This document shows positions 27,990 to 38,206 of a stretch of 64,000 nucleotides of DNA, in pieces. Every line of letters starts with the position of its first letter. The stretch's first letter is position 1. The notes beneath the pieces are model-generated. The model worked only from the letters and a program-made list of their open reading frames with translations. It was not told where the DNA came from and did no database searches. The translations under genes and the position numbers were made by a program. The DNA is from Rubrivivax gelatinosus IL144 (lineage in GTDB: Bacteria; Pseudomonadota; Gammaproteobacteria; Burkholderiales; Burkholderiaceae_C), in the NCBI RefSeq assembly GCF_000284255.1, contig NC_017075.1:3100001-3164000 (forward strand), in the 5' to 3' direction.

Positions 27990-28574
27990 GTGACCCCGAC
28001 GCTCGACGACCGCCCCGGGCCCCGGACAGCCTCCGAGCTGTTCTGGGCTTTCTCCGCGATGGCGCTGCAGGGTTTCGGCGGCGTGATGGCCGTCGTGCAG
28101 CGCGAGCTGGTGGAGCGGCGCGGCTGGCTGAGCAACGAGCAGTTCGTCGAGGACTGGGCCGTCGCCCAGGTGATGCCCGGCCCCAACGTCTGCAACCTGG
28201 CGCTGATGTATGGCGACCGGCTATTCGGCTGGCGCGGCGCGCTGGCGGCGCTGGCCGGGCTGCTGGCCTTTCCGCTCGTGCTGCTGCTGACGCTGGGCGC
28301 GCTGTACGGCCGTTTCGCGCAGCACGCGGCGATGGTCGGCGCGCTGCGCGGCATGGGCGCCGTCGCCGCCGGGCTGATCGCCGGCACGGCGCTGAAGCTC
28401 GCCGACAGCCTGAGGCGGCACCCGATGGGCGCCTTGCCGGCACTGCTGCTGGCTGCCGCGGCCTTCGCCGGCGTCGCGCTGGCCCGGCTGCCGCTGCACC
28501 TGATCGTCTTCGTGCTCGGCGGTGCCGCCTACGGTCTCACCTGGCGCGCGCTGCGGCGCGGCGAGCGACGATGA
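27990..28574 (+). CDS. Chromate transporter family protein, first half-size unit
   Basis: A 194-residue membrane protein of the short-chain CHR family (about five or six helices). Landmarks are FWAFSAMALQGFGGVMAVVQ with the GFGG motif and VMPGPNVCNLAL with the PGPN motif. It starts with GTG immediately after the TAA of the Bug receptor, with no spacer, and overlaps the next gene by ATGA. The tight coupling puts it in the tricarballylate operon. CHR proteins expel chromate in exchange for sulfate; here the true substrate may be another anion. Confidence 0.85.
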   Translation: MTPTLDDRPGPRTASELFWAFSAMALQGFGGVMAVVQRELVERRGWLSNEQFVEDWAVAQVMPGPNVCNLALMYGDRLFGWRGALAALAGLLAFPLVLLLTLGALYGRFAQHAAMVGALRGMGAVAAGLIAGTALKLADSLRRHPMGALPALLLAAAAFAGVALARLPLHLIVFVLGGAAYGLTWRALRRGERR

Positions 28575-29155
28575 GCCTGGCCGACTGGGCCCACCTGCTG
28601 CTGTTCCAGCTGTCGCTGTCGCTGCTGGCGGTGGGCGGCGCGGTGACGCTGGCGCCCGAGATGCACCGCTACCTGGTGCAGGGCCAGGGCTGGCTGGGCG
28701 ACGCCCAGTTCAACGCCTCGATCGCGCTGGCCCAGGCCGCGCCCGGGCCCAACGTGCTGTTCATCGCGCTGCTGGGCTGGAACATCGGCCTCAACGCCGC
28801 CGGCGGTGCGCCCACCGGCCTGTTCGCGCTGGCGAGCGCGACCTTCGGCGCCGCCGTCTGCGTCGCCGGCGTGCTGACGCCGAGCTCGCTGCTGACGCTG
28901 TTCGCGGCCCGCTGGGCACAGCGCCACCAGGACCGGCTGGCGGTGCGCGCCTTCCGTCAGGGGCTGTCGTCGCTGGTCGTCGGCATCATGCTGGCGACGA
29001 GCTGGCTGCTGGCCCAGCCTTCGGGCCGCTGGCGCGAAGACGGCCTGCTGTGGCTGCTGACGGCGGTGACGGCGCTGCTGGTCTGGCGCACGCGCCTGCA
29101 CCTGCTGTGGCTGCTGGCCGCCGGTGCGCTGCTGGGCGCGCTGGGCTGGGTCTAA
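28571..29155 (+). CDS. Chromate transporter family protein, second half-size unit
   Basis: A 194-residue short-chain CHR protein, partner of the preceding one. Landmarks are LLAVGGAVTLAPEMHRYLV and IALAQAAPGPNVLFIALLGW. Short-chain CHR proteins act as heterodimers of opposite membrane orientation, which the ATGA overlap (28571-28574) supports. It is the last gene of the tcu operon and convergent with the outer-membrane efflux gene. Confidence 0.85.
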   Translation: MSLADWAHLLLFQLSLSLLAVGGAVTLAPEMHRYLVQGQGWLGDAQFNASIALAQAAPGPNVLFIALLGWNIGLNAAGGAPTGLFALASATFGAAVCVAGVLTPSSLLTLFAARWAQRHQDRLAVRAFRQGLSSLVVGIMLATSWLLAQPSGRWREDGLLWLLTAVTALLVWRTRLHLLWLLAAGALLGALGWV

Positions 29156-29172
29156 CCGGCCGCCGCGCAGCT

Positions 29173-30555
29173 TCACTGCACCGCCGCCGGCCGGCCGTCG
29201 CCCCCCAGCGCCTGCACCAGAGCGACGGCGTTGCCGAGTTCGGCGCGGCGCAGCTCCAGCAGCGCGAGCTGCGCCGCGTGCTGCTGGCGGCGGGCGTCCA
29301 GCAGTTCCAGCCGCCCTTCCAGGCCGGCGCGGTAACGCAGCTCGGTCAGTGCGACGCGGCGCGCGGCGCTGGCGACGGCGCGCGACTGGGCCTCGATCTG
29401 CGGCCCCAGCGTCGCCGCCGCGGCCAGCGCGTCGGCGACTTCGCGGAACGCGGTCTGGATGCCGAGTTCGTAGCTCGCCAACGCCTCGCTGCGGCGCAGC
29501 TCGGCCAGCCGCAGCTCCTGCCGCCGGCGGCCACCGTCGAAGACCGGCAGGCTGGCCTGTGGCGCCAGCCGCCAGACGCCACGGCCGTCACCGAACAGCG
29601 CATCGAGCGACGGGCTCGCGACGCCCAGCGCCGCGGTCAGCGTGATCTGCGGGAAGAAAGCCGCGCGGGCGGCGCCGACCTCGGCCTGGGACGCGGCCAG
29701 CAGCTGCTCGGCCTGCTGCAGGTCGGGCCGTCGCAGCAGGCGCTGCGACGGCAGGCCCGCCGGGGCCTGGATGGCCACGGGCGGCGCGTCCAGCGCCAGC
29801 GGCGGCGGCAGCTCGTCGGGCAGCGTGGCCCCGACCAGCAGCCGCAGCGCGTTGCCGGCCTGGTCCAGCGCCCGCCGGCGCGCCTGCAGCTCGGCCTCGG
29901 CCGCGGCCAGTTCGCCTTCGGCCTGCACCAGGTCCAGCGCGCTGCTCTGGCCGGCTTCGCGCTGCAGGCGCAGCAGCGCCAGCGTCTGCCGCCAGTCCTC
30001 GCGAGAGCGTTCGGCCAGATCACGCTGCGCCAGCGCCAGCCGCTGGGCGAACCAGGCGTCGGCGACGGCGCCGTCCAGCGCCAGCTCCGCAGCACGCCGG
30101 CCGTGTTCGCTGGCGAGGTAACGCGCCAGCGCGGCGTCGGACAAGGCTTTCACGCGGCCGAAGAAGTCCAGCTCGAAGGCGCTGAGGCCGAGGTTCAGGC
30201 TCGACTGCTGCGAGCGCGTGCTGGTGCCGGCGCCGTCGCCGGCCAGCGCACGCTCGCGCTGGGCTCCGGCTTCCAGCGCCACGGCCGGCAGGCGCGCCGC
30301 ACGTTCGATGCCGTACTGCGCGCGTGCGATCTCGACCTTGAGCGCGGCCAGTCGCAGGTCGCGGTTGTGCTCGCGCGCCGCGGCCGTCAGGCGCTGCAGC
30401 GCCGGGTCGGCGAAGACGCCGCGCCACTCGGGTTCGACCTCGGCGGCCAGCGGGAAAGCCGCCGGCAGGCCGGCGTCGGCTTGCGGCAGCGGTGTCGGTG
30501 TGCCGGCACAGGCCGCCAGCAGCAGCGGCAGCAAGACCAGAAACGGGGTCCGCAT
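29173..30555 (-). CDS. Outer-membrane efflux lipoprotein (OprM/AdeK-like)
   Basis: TolC-type channel of a tripartite RND pump, 460 residues. A lipoprotein signal (LLPLLLAACAG, lipobox LAAC) is followed by two repeats of the outer-membrane efflux fold. Landmarks are LSAFELDFFGRVKALSDAAL, PSQRLLRRPDLQQAEQLLAA and ARAAFFPQITLTAALG. It begins 2 bp after the RND subunit gene, completing the order adaptor, pump, channel. Confidence 0.92.
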   Translation of the reverse strand: MRTPFLVLLPLLLAACAGTPTPLPQADAGLPAAFPLAAEVEPEWRGVFADPALQRLTAAAREHNRDLRLAALKVEIARAQYGIERAARLPAVALEAGAQRERALAGDGAGTSTRSQQSSLNLGLSAFELDFFGRVKALSDAALARYLASEHGRRAAELALDGAVADAWFAQRLALAQRDLAERSREDWRQTLALLRLQREAGQSSALDLVQAEGELAAAEAELQARRRALDQAGNALRLLVGATLPDELPPPLALDAPPVAIQAPAGLPSQRLLRRPDLQQAEQLLAASQAEVGAARAAFFPQITLTAALGVASPSLDALFGDGRGVWRLAPQASLPVFDGGRRRQELRLAELRRSEALASYELGIQTAFREVADALAAAATLGPQIEAQSRAVASAARRVALTELRYRAGLEGRLELLDARRQQHAAQLALLELRRAELGNAVALVQALGGDGRPAAVQ

Positions 30556-30557
30556 CG

Positions 30558-33500
30558 TCAAACCTCCTGCGGCGGCGTGGTGTCGGCCTGGCGGCCGCGC
30601 CAGCGCTGCCAGCGTTCGGTGCCGCCGACGACCAGGACGAAGAACACCGGCACGAAGAACACCGCCAGCAGCGTGGCGCTGAGCATGCCGCCGAAGACGC
30701 CGGTGCCGATGGCGTGCTGCGTCGCGGCGCTGGCGCCACTGGCCAGCATCAGCGGCAGCACGCCCAGCGTGAAGGCCAGCGAGGTCATCAGGATCGGCCG
30801 CAGGCGCAGCCGCGCGGCCTGCAACGCCGCTTCGGCCAGGCCGTGGCCCTGGGCGTGCAGCTGGCGCGCGAACTCGCAGATCAGGATCGCGTTCTTTGCC
30901 GACAGGCCGATGATCGTGATCATGCCGACCTTGAAGAACACGTCGTCGGGCAGGCCGCGCAGCACCACCGCGGCGACCGCGCCGACCAGCCCCAGCGGCA
31001 CGACCAGCATCACCGACAGCGGCAGCGACCAGCTCTCGTACAGGGCCGCCAGCACGAGGAAGACAACCAGCGCCGACAGCAGCATCAGCATCGGCGCCTG
31101 CGAGGCCGACTGGCGTTCCTGCAGCGACTGCCCGGTCCACGCGACCGTGTAGCCCGGCGGCAGCTGCGCCGCCAGACGTTCCATCTCGGCCATCGCCTTG
31201 CCGCTGGACACGCCCGGCGCCGGGCTGCCGGCGATGCGCGTCGCCGGCAGGCCCTGGAAGCGCTGCATCTGCAGCGGCGCCTCGCTCCACACCGGCGTCA
31301 CCAGTTCGCGCAGCGGCACCATGCCGCCGTCGGCGTTGCGCACCTGCAGCCGCAGCACGTCGTCGAGCTGCATGCGCGCCGACGCATCGGCCTGCACGAT
31401 GACCTGCTGCATGCGGCCGTCGTGCGGGAAGTCGTTGACGTAGAGCGAACCCATCGCCGCCGACAGCGTCTGGCTGACGGCGTCGAAGGACACGCCCAGC
31501 GCCTCGCCCTTGCGGCGGTCGATGTCCAGGCGCAGGCTGCTGCCGGCGGGCAGGCCGTCGGCGTAGACCTCGCGCAGCAGCGGGCTCTTCGCAGCCAGCG
31601 CCAGCAGCTGCGCCTCGGCGGCCTTCAGCGCCGCCTGGCCCTGCTGGGCACGGTCCTGCAGCACCAGCGTGAAACCCGAGGAGGTGCCAAGCTCGTCGAT
31701 CGCCGGCGGCATCAGGCTGATCACCTGGCCTTCGGTCGTGTCCTGCATCGCTTCCATGACGCGCCAGACTTCCTCGATCGCGGTGGCGCCGTCGCGCTGG
31801 CCCCAGTCCTTCAGCGTCGTGAAGGCCATCGCCGCGTTCGGCCCCGAGCCCGAGAAGCTGAAGCCCTGCACGACGAGGTTCGACTCGATCGCCGGGCGCG
31901 TCGCGATGTGGGCCTCGAAGGCCTTGACGAGGTCCAGCGTGCGTTCGGCCGTGGCGTCGGCAGGCAGCTGGATCGAGGTCATGAAGTAGCCCTGGTCCTC
32001 CTCGGGCAGGAAGGACGAGGGCAGCTCGCGCCAGGCCAGCACCAGCAGCAGGCACAGCGCCACGAACACCGCCATCACGCGGCCGCCGCGCGACAGCAGC
32101 GCCGCGACGCCGCGGCCGTAGCGCCCGGTCAGGCGCTCGAAGCCGCGGTTGAAGGCGGCGAAGAAACGCGAGCGCGGATGCGCCGCCGACACCGGCTGCA
32201 GCAGCGTGGCGCACAGCGCCGGCGTCAGGCTCAGCGCCAGGAAGGCCGACAGCCCGATCGACAGCGCCATCGCCAGGCTGAACTGGCGGTAGATGACGCC
32301 CACCGAGCCGCTGGCGAACGCCATCGGGATGAAGACCGCCGTCAGCACCAGCGTGATCGCGACCACCGCGCCGGTGATCTCCTTCATCGCCTTGGCCGTC
32401 GCGGCCTTCGGCGACAGGCCTTCGCTGGCCATCAGGCGCTCGACGTTCTCGACGACGACGATGGCGTCGTCGACGATGATGCCGATCGCCAGCACCATGC
32501 CGAACATCGTCAGCACGTTGATCGAGAAGCCGATCGCCAGCATCGCCGCGAAAGTGCCCAGCAGCGCGATCGGCGCGACGATGGCAGGGATCAGCGTGCA
32601 GCGCAGGTTCTGCAGGAAGAGGTACATCACCAGGAAGACCAGCACCATGGCCTCGGCCAGCGTGTAGAGCACCTTCTCGATCGAGATCTTCACGAAGGGC
32701 GCGGTGTTGAACGACACCGTCGGGCGCATGCCTGCCGGCATCGTCGGCGCCAGCTCGTCCAGGCGCTCCTGCACCGCCTGCGCGGCGCGCACCGCGTTGG
32801 CCCCGGGCGACAGCTGCAGCGCGGCGCTGGTGGCCGGCCGGCCGTTCTCGCGGTTGGAGAAGGCATAGGTCTGCGCGCCCAGCTCGACCCGCGCCACGTC
32901 GCCGAGCACGACCTTGGAGCCGTCGCGGCCGGCGCGCAGCACGATGGCGGCGAAGGCTTCCGGCGACGACAGCTGGCCCTGCACCGTCAGCGGCACCGTG
33001 ACGCGCTGGCCCGGCAGCGCCGGCTCGTCGCCCAGGCGTCCGGGCGCGATCTGCGCGTTCTGGCGCTCGATGGCCTGCGCCACGTCGCCCATCGTCAGGC
33101 CGAGACCGGCCAGGCGCTCGGGCAGCACCCAGACCCGCAGCGCCTGCTCGGCGCCGAACAGCTGCACGCGGCCGATGCCCTCGATGCGGCGCAGCTCCTC
33201 GACGAGGTGGCGCGCCATGTAGTCGTCGAGCGCCAGCGCGTCGTGGCGGCCGTCGTCGGACACCAGGCCCACCAGCATCAGGAAACCCGAGGCGGCCGAC
33301 TCCACCTGCAGCCCGTTCTGGCGCACCGCCTGCGGCAGCCGCGGCTCGACGGCCTTGAGGCGGTTCTGCACGTCGACCTGGGCGAGTTCGGGGTCGGTGC
33401 CGGGCTGGAAGGTGACCGTGATCTGCGCCGTGCCGGACGAGTCGACCGAGGACTCGAAGTACAGCAGCTTGCGTACGCCCGAGAGTTCACGCTCGATCGG

Positions 33501-33689
33501 CGCGACGACCGAATCGGCCAGCGTCTGCGGCGTGGCGCCGGGATAGCTGGCGTACAGCGACACCGAAGGCGGCGCCACCGACGGATAACGCGCGATCGGC
33601 AGCTGCGGGATCGCGATCAGCCCGAAGAGCACGATGAACAGCGCGATGACCCAGGCGAACACCGGGCGCTGGATGAAGAACTGCGGCAT
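30558..33689 (-). CDS. RND inner-membrane drug efflux transporter (HAE1 family)
   Basis: A 1043-residue, 12-helix proton-driven pump that captures drugs from periplasm and inner membrane. It has the family start FFIQRPVFAWVIALFIVLFG. The proton-relay Asp pair is in TM4 (GIIVDDAIVVVENVERLM) and the essential Lys in TM10 (GLSAKNAILICEFARQ). The second half starts near HEADER-like GRYGRGVAALLSRGGRVMAV. Length and both proton-relay segments agree with AcrB/AdeJ/MexB. It is coupled to the adaptor (14 bp) and the channel (2 bp). A divergent two-component system probably controls it. Confidence 0.93.
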   Translation of the reverse strand: MPQFFIQRPVFAWVIALFIVLFGLIAIPQLPIARYPSVAPPSVSLYASYPGATPQTLADSVVAPIERELSGVRKLLYFESSVDSSGTAQITVTFQPGTDPELAQVDVQNRLKAVEPRLPQAVRQNGLQVESAASGFLMLVGLVSDDGRHDALALDDYMARHLVEELRRIEGIGRVQLFGAEQALRVWVLPERLAGLGLTMGDVAQAIERQNAQIAPGRLGDEPALPGQRVTVPLTVQGQLSSPEAFAAIVLRAGRDGSKVVLGDVARVELGAQTYAFSNRENGRPATSAALQLSPGANAVRAAQAVQERLDELAPTMPAGMRPTVSFNTAPFVKISIEKVLYTLAEAMVLVFLVMYLFLQNLRCTLIPAIVAPIALLGTFAAMLAIGFSINVLTMFGMVLAIGIIVDDAIVVVENVERLMASEGLSPKAATAKAMKEITGAVVAITLVLTAVFIPMAFASGSVGVIYRQFSLAMALSIGLSAFLALSLTPALCATLLQPVSAAHPRSRFFAAFNRGFERLTGRYGRGVAALLSRGGRVMAVFVALCLLLVLAWRELPSSFLPEEDQGYFMTSIQLPADATAERTLDLVKAFEAHIATRPAIESNLVVQGFSFSGSGPNAAMAFTTLKDWGQRDGATAIEEVWRVMEAMQDTTEGQVISLMPPAIDELGTSSGFTLVLQDRAQQGQAALKAAEAQLLALAAKSPLLREVYADGLPAGSSLRLDIDRRKGEALGVSFDAVSQTLSAAMGSLYVNDFPHDGRMQQVIVQADASARMQLDDVLRLQVRNADGGMVPLRELVTPVWSEAPLQMQRFQGLPATRIAGSPAPGVSSGKAMAEMERLAAQLPPGYTVAWTGQSLQERQSASQAPMLMLLSALVVFLVLAALYESWSLPLSVMLVVPLGLVGAVAAVVLRGLPDDVFFKVGMITIIGLSAKNAILICEFARQLHAQGHGLAEAALQAARLRLRPILMTSLAFTLGVLPLMLASGASAATQHAIGTGVFGGMLSATLLAVFFVPVFFVLVVGGTERWQRWRGRQADTTPPQEV

Positions 33690-33703
33690 GCGGCGCCCCG
33701 GCT

Positions 33704-34822
33704 TCAGCGGCGCACGGCGCTGGCCACCTGGGGCTCGGCCCAGGGCCGTGCCGCCACCACCGCGCCTTCGTGCAGGCGTTCACCCCCGGCGACGACGACC
33801 TTCTGGCCGGCCTTCAGCCCGGCGGCGACGCGGTAGCGACGCTGCACCAGTTCGCCGAGTTCGACCGCCACGGCGTGGGCGCGCTGCTGTGCGTCGACGA
33901 CCCAGACGCGCGCCTGGCCGCCGACGCGGAAAACCGCATGCTGCGGCAGCGTCAGCGCCGCGTCGTAGTGCGCCCGCGTCAGGCGCGCCTGGACGTACTG
34001 CCCCGGCAGCAGCTGGCGCTGCGGGTTCGCGACGGCGACACGCAGCAGCCGCTCGCCGGTGCCGACGTCGACGTCGATGCCCGACATCAGCACGCGCCCG
34101 GCCAGCCCGGTCGGGGCGCCGCCGGCATCCAGGATCTGCACCTCTGCCGCGGCCGGCACTCCCGCTGCGGCCGAGGCGCCGGGCTGACGCAGGTCGACGT
34201 AGACGCGGTCGATCTGCTGCACACGCGCCATCGGCGCCGTGTCGCTGGCCGACACCAGCGCGCCTTCGCTGACCAGGGCCTCGTCGACGCGCCCGGAGAT
34301 CGGCGCCGTCACCGTCGCGAACTGCAGGTCCAGCCGGCGGCGCGCCAGCGTCGCGCGGGCCAGCGCGACCTCGGCCGCGGCCTGGTCGCGTGCGCTCAGG
34401 GCATCGTCGTAGGCTTGACGGCTGACCGCATCGGCCTGGACCAGCGGCGCCAGGCGCTGCTCCTGCAGCCGCGCCCGCGCCAGCGCCGCCTCGGCGCGCT
34501 GCAGCGAGGCGGCGGCCATGTCGAGCTCGGCCTGGAAAGGCCGCGGGTCGATGCGGAACAGCGGCTTGCCGGCGGCGATTTCGGCGCCTTGCTCGAACAG
34601 CCGCTGCTGCACGATGCCGCCGACCTGCGCCCGGATCTCGGCGCTGCGCCAGGCGGCCACGCGGCCCGGCAGGTCCTCGGACACCGTCAGCGCGGCCGGC
34701 GCCAGCGTCTGCACCAAGACACGCGGCGCGGCCGCCGCGCCCGTGTCGTCTTCCGCCGGCGCGCAGCCCGCGATCACCACCGCGGCCACGAGCGCCGCCC
34801 ACCGAGTCCAGTTGTCGTTCAT
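33704..34822 (-). CDS. RND periplasmic adaptor lipoprotein
   Basis: Membrane-fusion protein of 372 residues. The lipoprotein signal ends in VVIAGCAP. The lipoyl/barrel-sandwich halves are visible as EIRAQVGGIVQQRLFEQGAE and TVTAPISGRVDEALVSEGAL, flanking an alpha-hairpin rich in Ala, Gln and Arg. The start is taken as ATG at 34822; a GTG two codons upstream is possible. Divergent from the response regulator gene with about 124 bp between, which should hold both promoters. Confidence 0.92.
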   Translation of the reverse strand: MNDNWTRWAALVAAVVIAGCAPAEDDTGAAAAPRVLVQTLAPAALTVSEDLPGRVAAWRSAEIRAQVGGIVQQRLFEQGAEIAAGKPLFRIDPRPFQAELDMAAASLQRAEAALARARLQEQRLAPLVQADAVSRQAYDDALSARDQAAAEVALARATLARRRLDLQFATVTAPISGRVDEALVSEGALVSASDTAPMARVQQIDRVYVDLRQPGASAAAGVPAAAEVQILDAGGAPTGLAGRVLMSGIDVDVGTGERLLRVAVANPQRQLLPGQYVQARLTRAHYDAALTLPQHAVFRVGGQARVWVVDAQQRAHAVAVELGELVQRRYRVAAGLKAGQKVVVAGGERLHEGAVVAARPWAEPQVASAVRR

Positions 34823-34946
34823 GTCCACACCGAAAGCGGGCGCCGTGTCAGGCCCGGCGCGTCGAGGCGCGGCAGTGTCACGGCCCCAGGCTGCGGGACG
34901 ATCGAGGTTTTGTGGAGATACGATGGAGGCGAACCGAGGAAATGCG

Positions 34947-35656
<710 letters not shown>

Positions 35657-35660
<4 letters not shown>

Positions 35661-36739
35661 GCGCCGCCTCGGCCTCCGGGCTCAAGCGCCAGATCGTGCT
35701 GGCGATGGCGGCGCTGGCGCTGGCCGTGATCCTGCTGTCGCTGCTGGGCTCGTACGCGTTCTACGCCTTCTTCCAGGTGTATTCGCCGTCCAGCATTTCC
35801 GACACCTGGGTTCCCAACCAAGTCGAGATCGCCTGGATGCTGGCGACGACCGCGGCCGCGCTGGCGATCGCGATCCAGGCCGCGACCCGGCTGTCGCGCC
35901 GCATCCTGCGGCCGCTGAACTCGGTGGCCGAGAGCCTGCGCGAGGTCGCCGAAGGCAACTTGCAGGCGCGTGCCGCCACCGATGACGAGTCGCTGGGCGA
36001 GGCCTCGCGGCTGGTCGGCGACTTCAACACGATGGCCGAGCGGCTGCAGTCCATGGCCGAGGAGCGCCGCTTCTGGAGCGCCGCCATCGCCCACGAACTG
36101 CGCACGCCGGTGACGGTGCTGCGCGGGCGTCTTCAGGGGCTGACCGAAGGCGTGTTCGCGCCCGACCCGCAGCTCTTCGAAAGCCTGCTGCGCCAGGTGG
36201 AAGGCCTGAGCCGGCTGATCGAGGACTTGCGCGTGCTGAGCCTCACCGACAGCGGCCACCTCGACCTGCAGCGCGCGCCGGCCGACCTGGGTGCGGAGAT
36301 CGCGGCCGTCGTGCACGCCGTCGAGGCGCGGCTGGCGGCGCGCGGTTTCACGCTCGCGCTCGCACTGGAGCTGCCGGCGCCGGTCGACTGCGACCCGGTG
36401 CGCATCCGCCAGGCGCTGATGGCGCTGCTGGAGAACGCGCTGATGCACGCCGACCCCGGCCCGCTGCGCGTGCGCGCGCGGCTGCACGAGGGCTGGGCGA
36501 CGCTGGCCGTCGAAGACGGCGGCCCCGGCATCCCGCCAGAGCTGGAAGGCCAGCTGTTCGAAGCCTTCCGCCGCGGCGACCCGTCGCGCTCGCGCCGCAG
36601 CGGCGGCAGCGGGCTGGGGCTGGCGGTCGTCAAGGCGATCGCCCAGGCGCACGGCGGGCGGGTGGGCAGCGAGCCGCTCGCCGGCGGTGGCACGGCGGTG
36701 TGGCTCGCCTGGCCGGTCGCGCAAGCCGCGAGCGACTGA
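35657..36739 (+). CDS. Sensor histidine kinase, HAMP type
   Basis: A 360-residue membrane kinase. Two helices (about 12-34 and 55-75) enclose a very short periplasmic loop of some 20 residues. HAMP follows (about 78-130). HisKA has FWSAAIAHELRTPVTVLRG with His146. The HATPase domain has ALLENALMHA (N box), VEDGGPGIP (G1) and GGSGLGLAVVKAI (G2). The small loop suggests sensing within the membrane rather than a bound ligand. Translation is coupled to the regulator by the ATGA overlap. Confidence 0.93.
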
Positions 36740-36795
36740 AACCGCGGCGAGGCCAGACCCAGGCCCCGGCCGATGCACCGGCACGAACAAGCTCC

Positions 36796-36810
36796 GCACT
36801 GAACCAGTGC
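36796..36810. promoter_or_regulatory. NtrC binding site candidate
   Basis: GCAC-N7-GTGC dyad, the accepted NtrC core, about 52-66 bp upstream of a sigma-54-like promoter and in front of the ammonium transporter gene. One clear site was seen; NtrC usually uses two, and another half-site-like GCACC occurs nearby. Confidence 0.55.
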
Positions 36811-36861
36811 GGCGACGGCGTCGCGCCGGTGCGCACCCGGACAAGGCGACCGCACCAATGC

Positions 36862-36877
36862 GGGCCTGCAACTTGCT
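36862..36877 (+). promoter_or_regulatory. Sigma-54 promoter candidate for the ammonium transporter
   Basis: GGGCCTGCAACTTGCT matches the -24/-12 consensus (GG-N10-GC with TTGC at -12), with two mismatches in the -24 block. It lies 87-102 bp before the TTG start and downstream of the NtrC-type dyad, as expected for nitrogen-limitation control. Confidence 0.55.
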
Positions 36878-36963
36878 TCCTCGGTGCGCCGCCTGCCCGT
36901 GGGCGGTGCAGAAACAGAGGCAAGCCCGCCAGCGAACGGCGGCACGCTGGAGGGACTCCCGAT

Positions 36964-38166
36964 TTGGACTCGATCCGTCAGGGCGCCGATGCGCTCTTCA
37001 TCCTGCTGGGCGCCATCATGGTGCTCGCCATGCACGCCGGCTTCGCCTTCCTGGAGCTGGGCACGGTGCGGCAGAAGAACCAGGTCAATGCGCTGGTCAA
37101 GATCCTGGTCGACTTCGCGATCTCGACGGTCGCCTACTTCTTCGTCGGCTACACGGTGGCCTACGGCACCAGCTTCTTCACCGGCGCCGAGACGCTGGCC
37201 GCCAAGAACGGCTACGAGCTGGTGAAGTTCTTCTTCCTGCTGACCTTTGCCGCGGCGATCCCGGCCATCATCTCCGGCGGCATCGCCGAGCGCGCGCGTT
37301 TCGGCCCGCAGCTGATGGCCACCGCGGTGCTCGTCGGCCTGGTCTACCCGCTGTTCGAAGGCGTGGCCTGGAACCAGCACTTCGGCCTGCAGGCCTGGCT
37401 GAAGGCCACGACCGGCGCCGAGTTCCACGACTTCGCCGGCAGCGTCGTCGTGCACGCGGTCGGCGGCTGGGTCGCGCTGGCGGCGGTGATCCTGCTCGGC
37501 GCGCGGCGCAACCGCTACCGCAAGGACGGCGGCATCAGCGCGCACCCGCCGTCCAGCATCCCGTTCCTGGCGCTGGGCGCGTGGATCCTCGTCGTCGGCT
37601 GGTTCGGCTTCAACGTGATGAGCGCGCAGACGCTGGACAAGGCCTCGGGCCTGGTGGCGGTGAACTCGCTGATGGCGATGGTCGGCGGCACGCTGGCCGC
37701 GGTGGCGATGGGCCGCAACGACCCCGGCTTCGCGCACAACGGCCCGCTGGCCGGGCTGGTGGCAGTGTGCGCCGGCTCCGACGTCATGCACCCGGCCGGC
37801 GCGCTGGTCGTCGGCGCGGTCGCCGGCGTGATCTTCGTCTTCATGTTCACGCAGACGCAGAACCGCTGGAAGATCGACGACGTGCTGGGCGTCTGGCCGC
37901 TGCACGGCCTGTGCGGCGCCTGGGGCGGCATCGCCTGCGGCATCTTCGGCCAGCACGCGCTGGGCGGCACCGGCGGCGTCGGCTTCGAGGCCCAGCTGGC
38001 CGGCACGCTGGCCGGCGTCGCCTGGGCGCTGCTCGGCGGCTTCGCCGTCTACGGCGTGCTCAAGGCCGTGGTCGGCATCCGCCTCGGCGCCGAGGAGGAG
38101 TACGACGGCGCCGATCTGTCGATCCACCGCATCGGCTCGACGCCGGAGCGCGAAGCGGCCTGGTAG
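36964..38166 (+). CDS. amt: Ammonium transporter (Amt family)
   Basis: A 400-residue, eleven-helix trimeric ammonium channel. It has MVLAMHAGFAFLELGTVRQK in helix 1-2, the AWNQHFG segment, a pore His region FAGSVVVHAVGGWVALAAVI and GVWPLHGLCGAWGGIACGIF with the second pore His. The start is a TTG at 36964 (MDSIRQGADALF in translation), supported by GGAGGG nine bases upstream and by family N-termini; no suitable ATG exists there. No glnK (PII) gene is adjacent. NtrC and sigma-54 sites upstream suggest induction by nitrogen limitation. Confidence 0.93.
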   Translation: MDSIRQGADALFILLGAIMVLAMHAGFAFLELGTVRQKNQVNALVKILVDFAISTVAYFFVGYTVAYGTSFFTGAETLAAKNGYELVKFFFLLTFAAAIPAIISGGIAERARFGPQLMATAVLVGLVYPLFEGVAWNQHFGLQAWLKATTGAEFHDFAGSVVVHAVGGWVALAAVILLGARRNRYRKDGGISAHPPSSIPFLALGAWILVVGWFGFNVMSAQTLDKASGLVAVNSLMAMVGGTLAAVAMGRNDPGFAHNGPLAGLVAVCAGSDVMHPAGALVVGAVAGVIFVFMFTQTQNRWKIDDVLGVWPLHGLCGAWGGIACGIFGQHALGGTGGVGFEAQLAGTLAGVAWALLGGFAVYGVLKAVVGIRLGAEEEYDGADLSIHRIGSTPEREAAW

Positions 38167-38206
38167 CCGGCGGGTTACTCCCGGCCTCGGTGCTAAGCTG
38201 TCCGCC

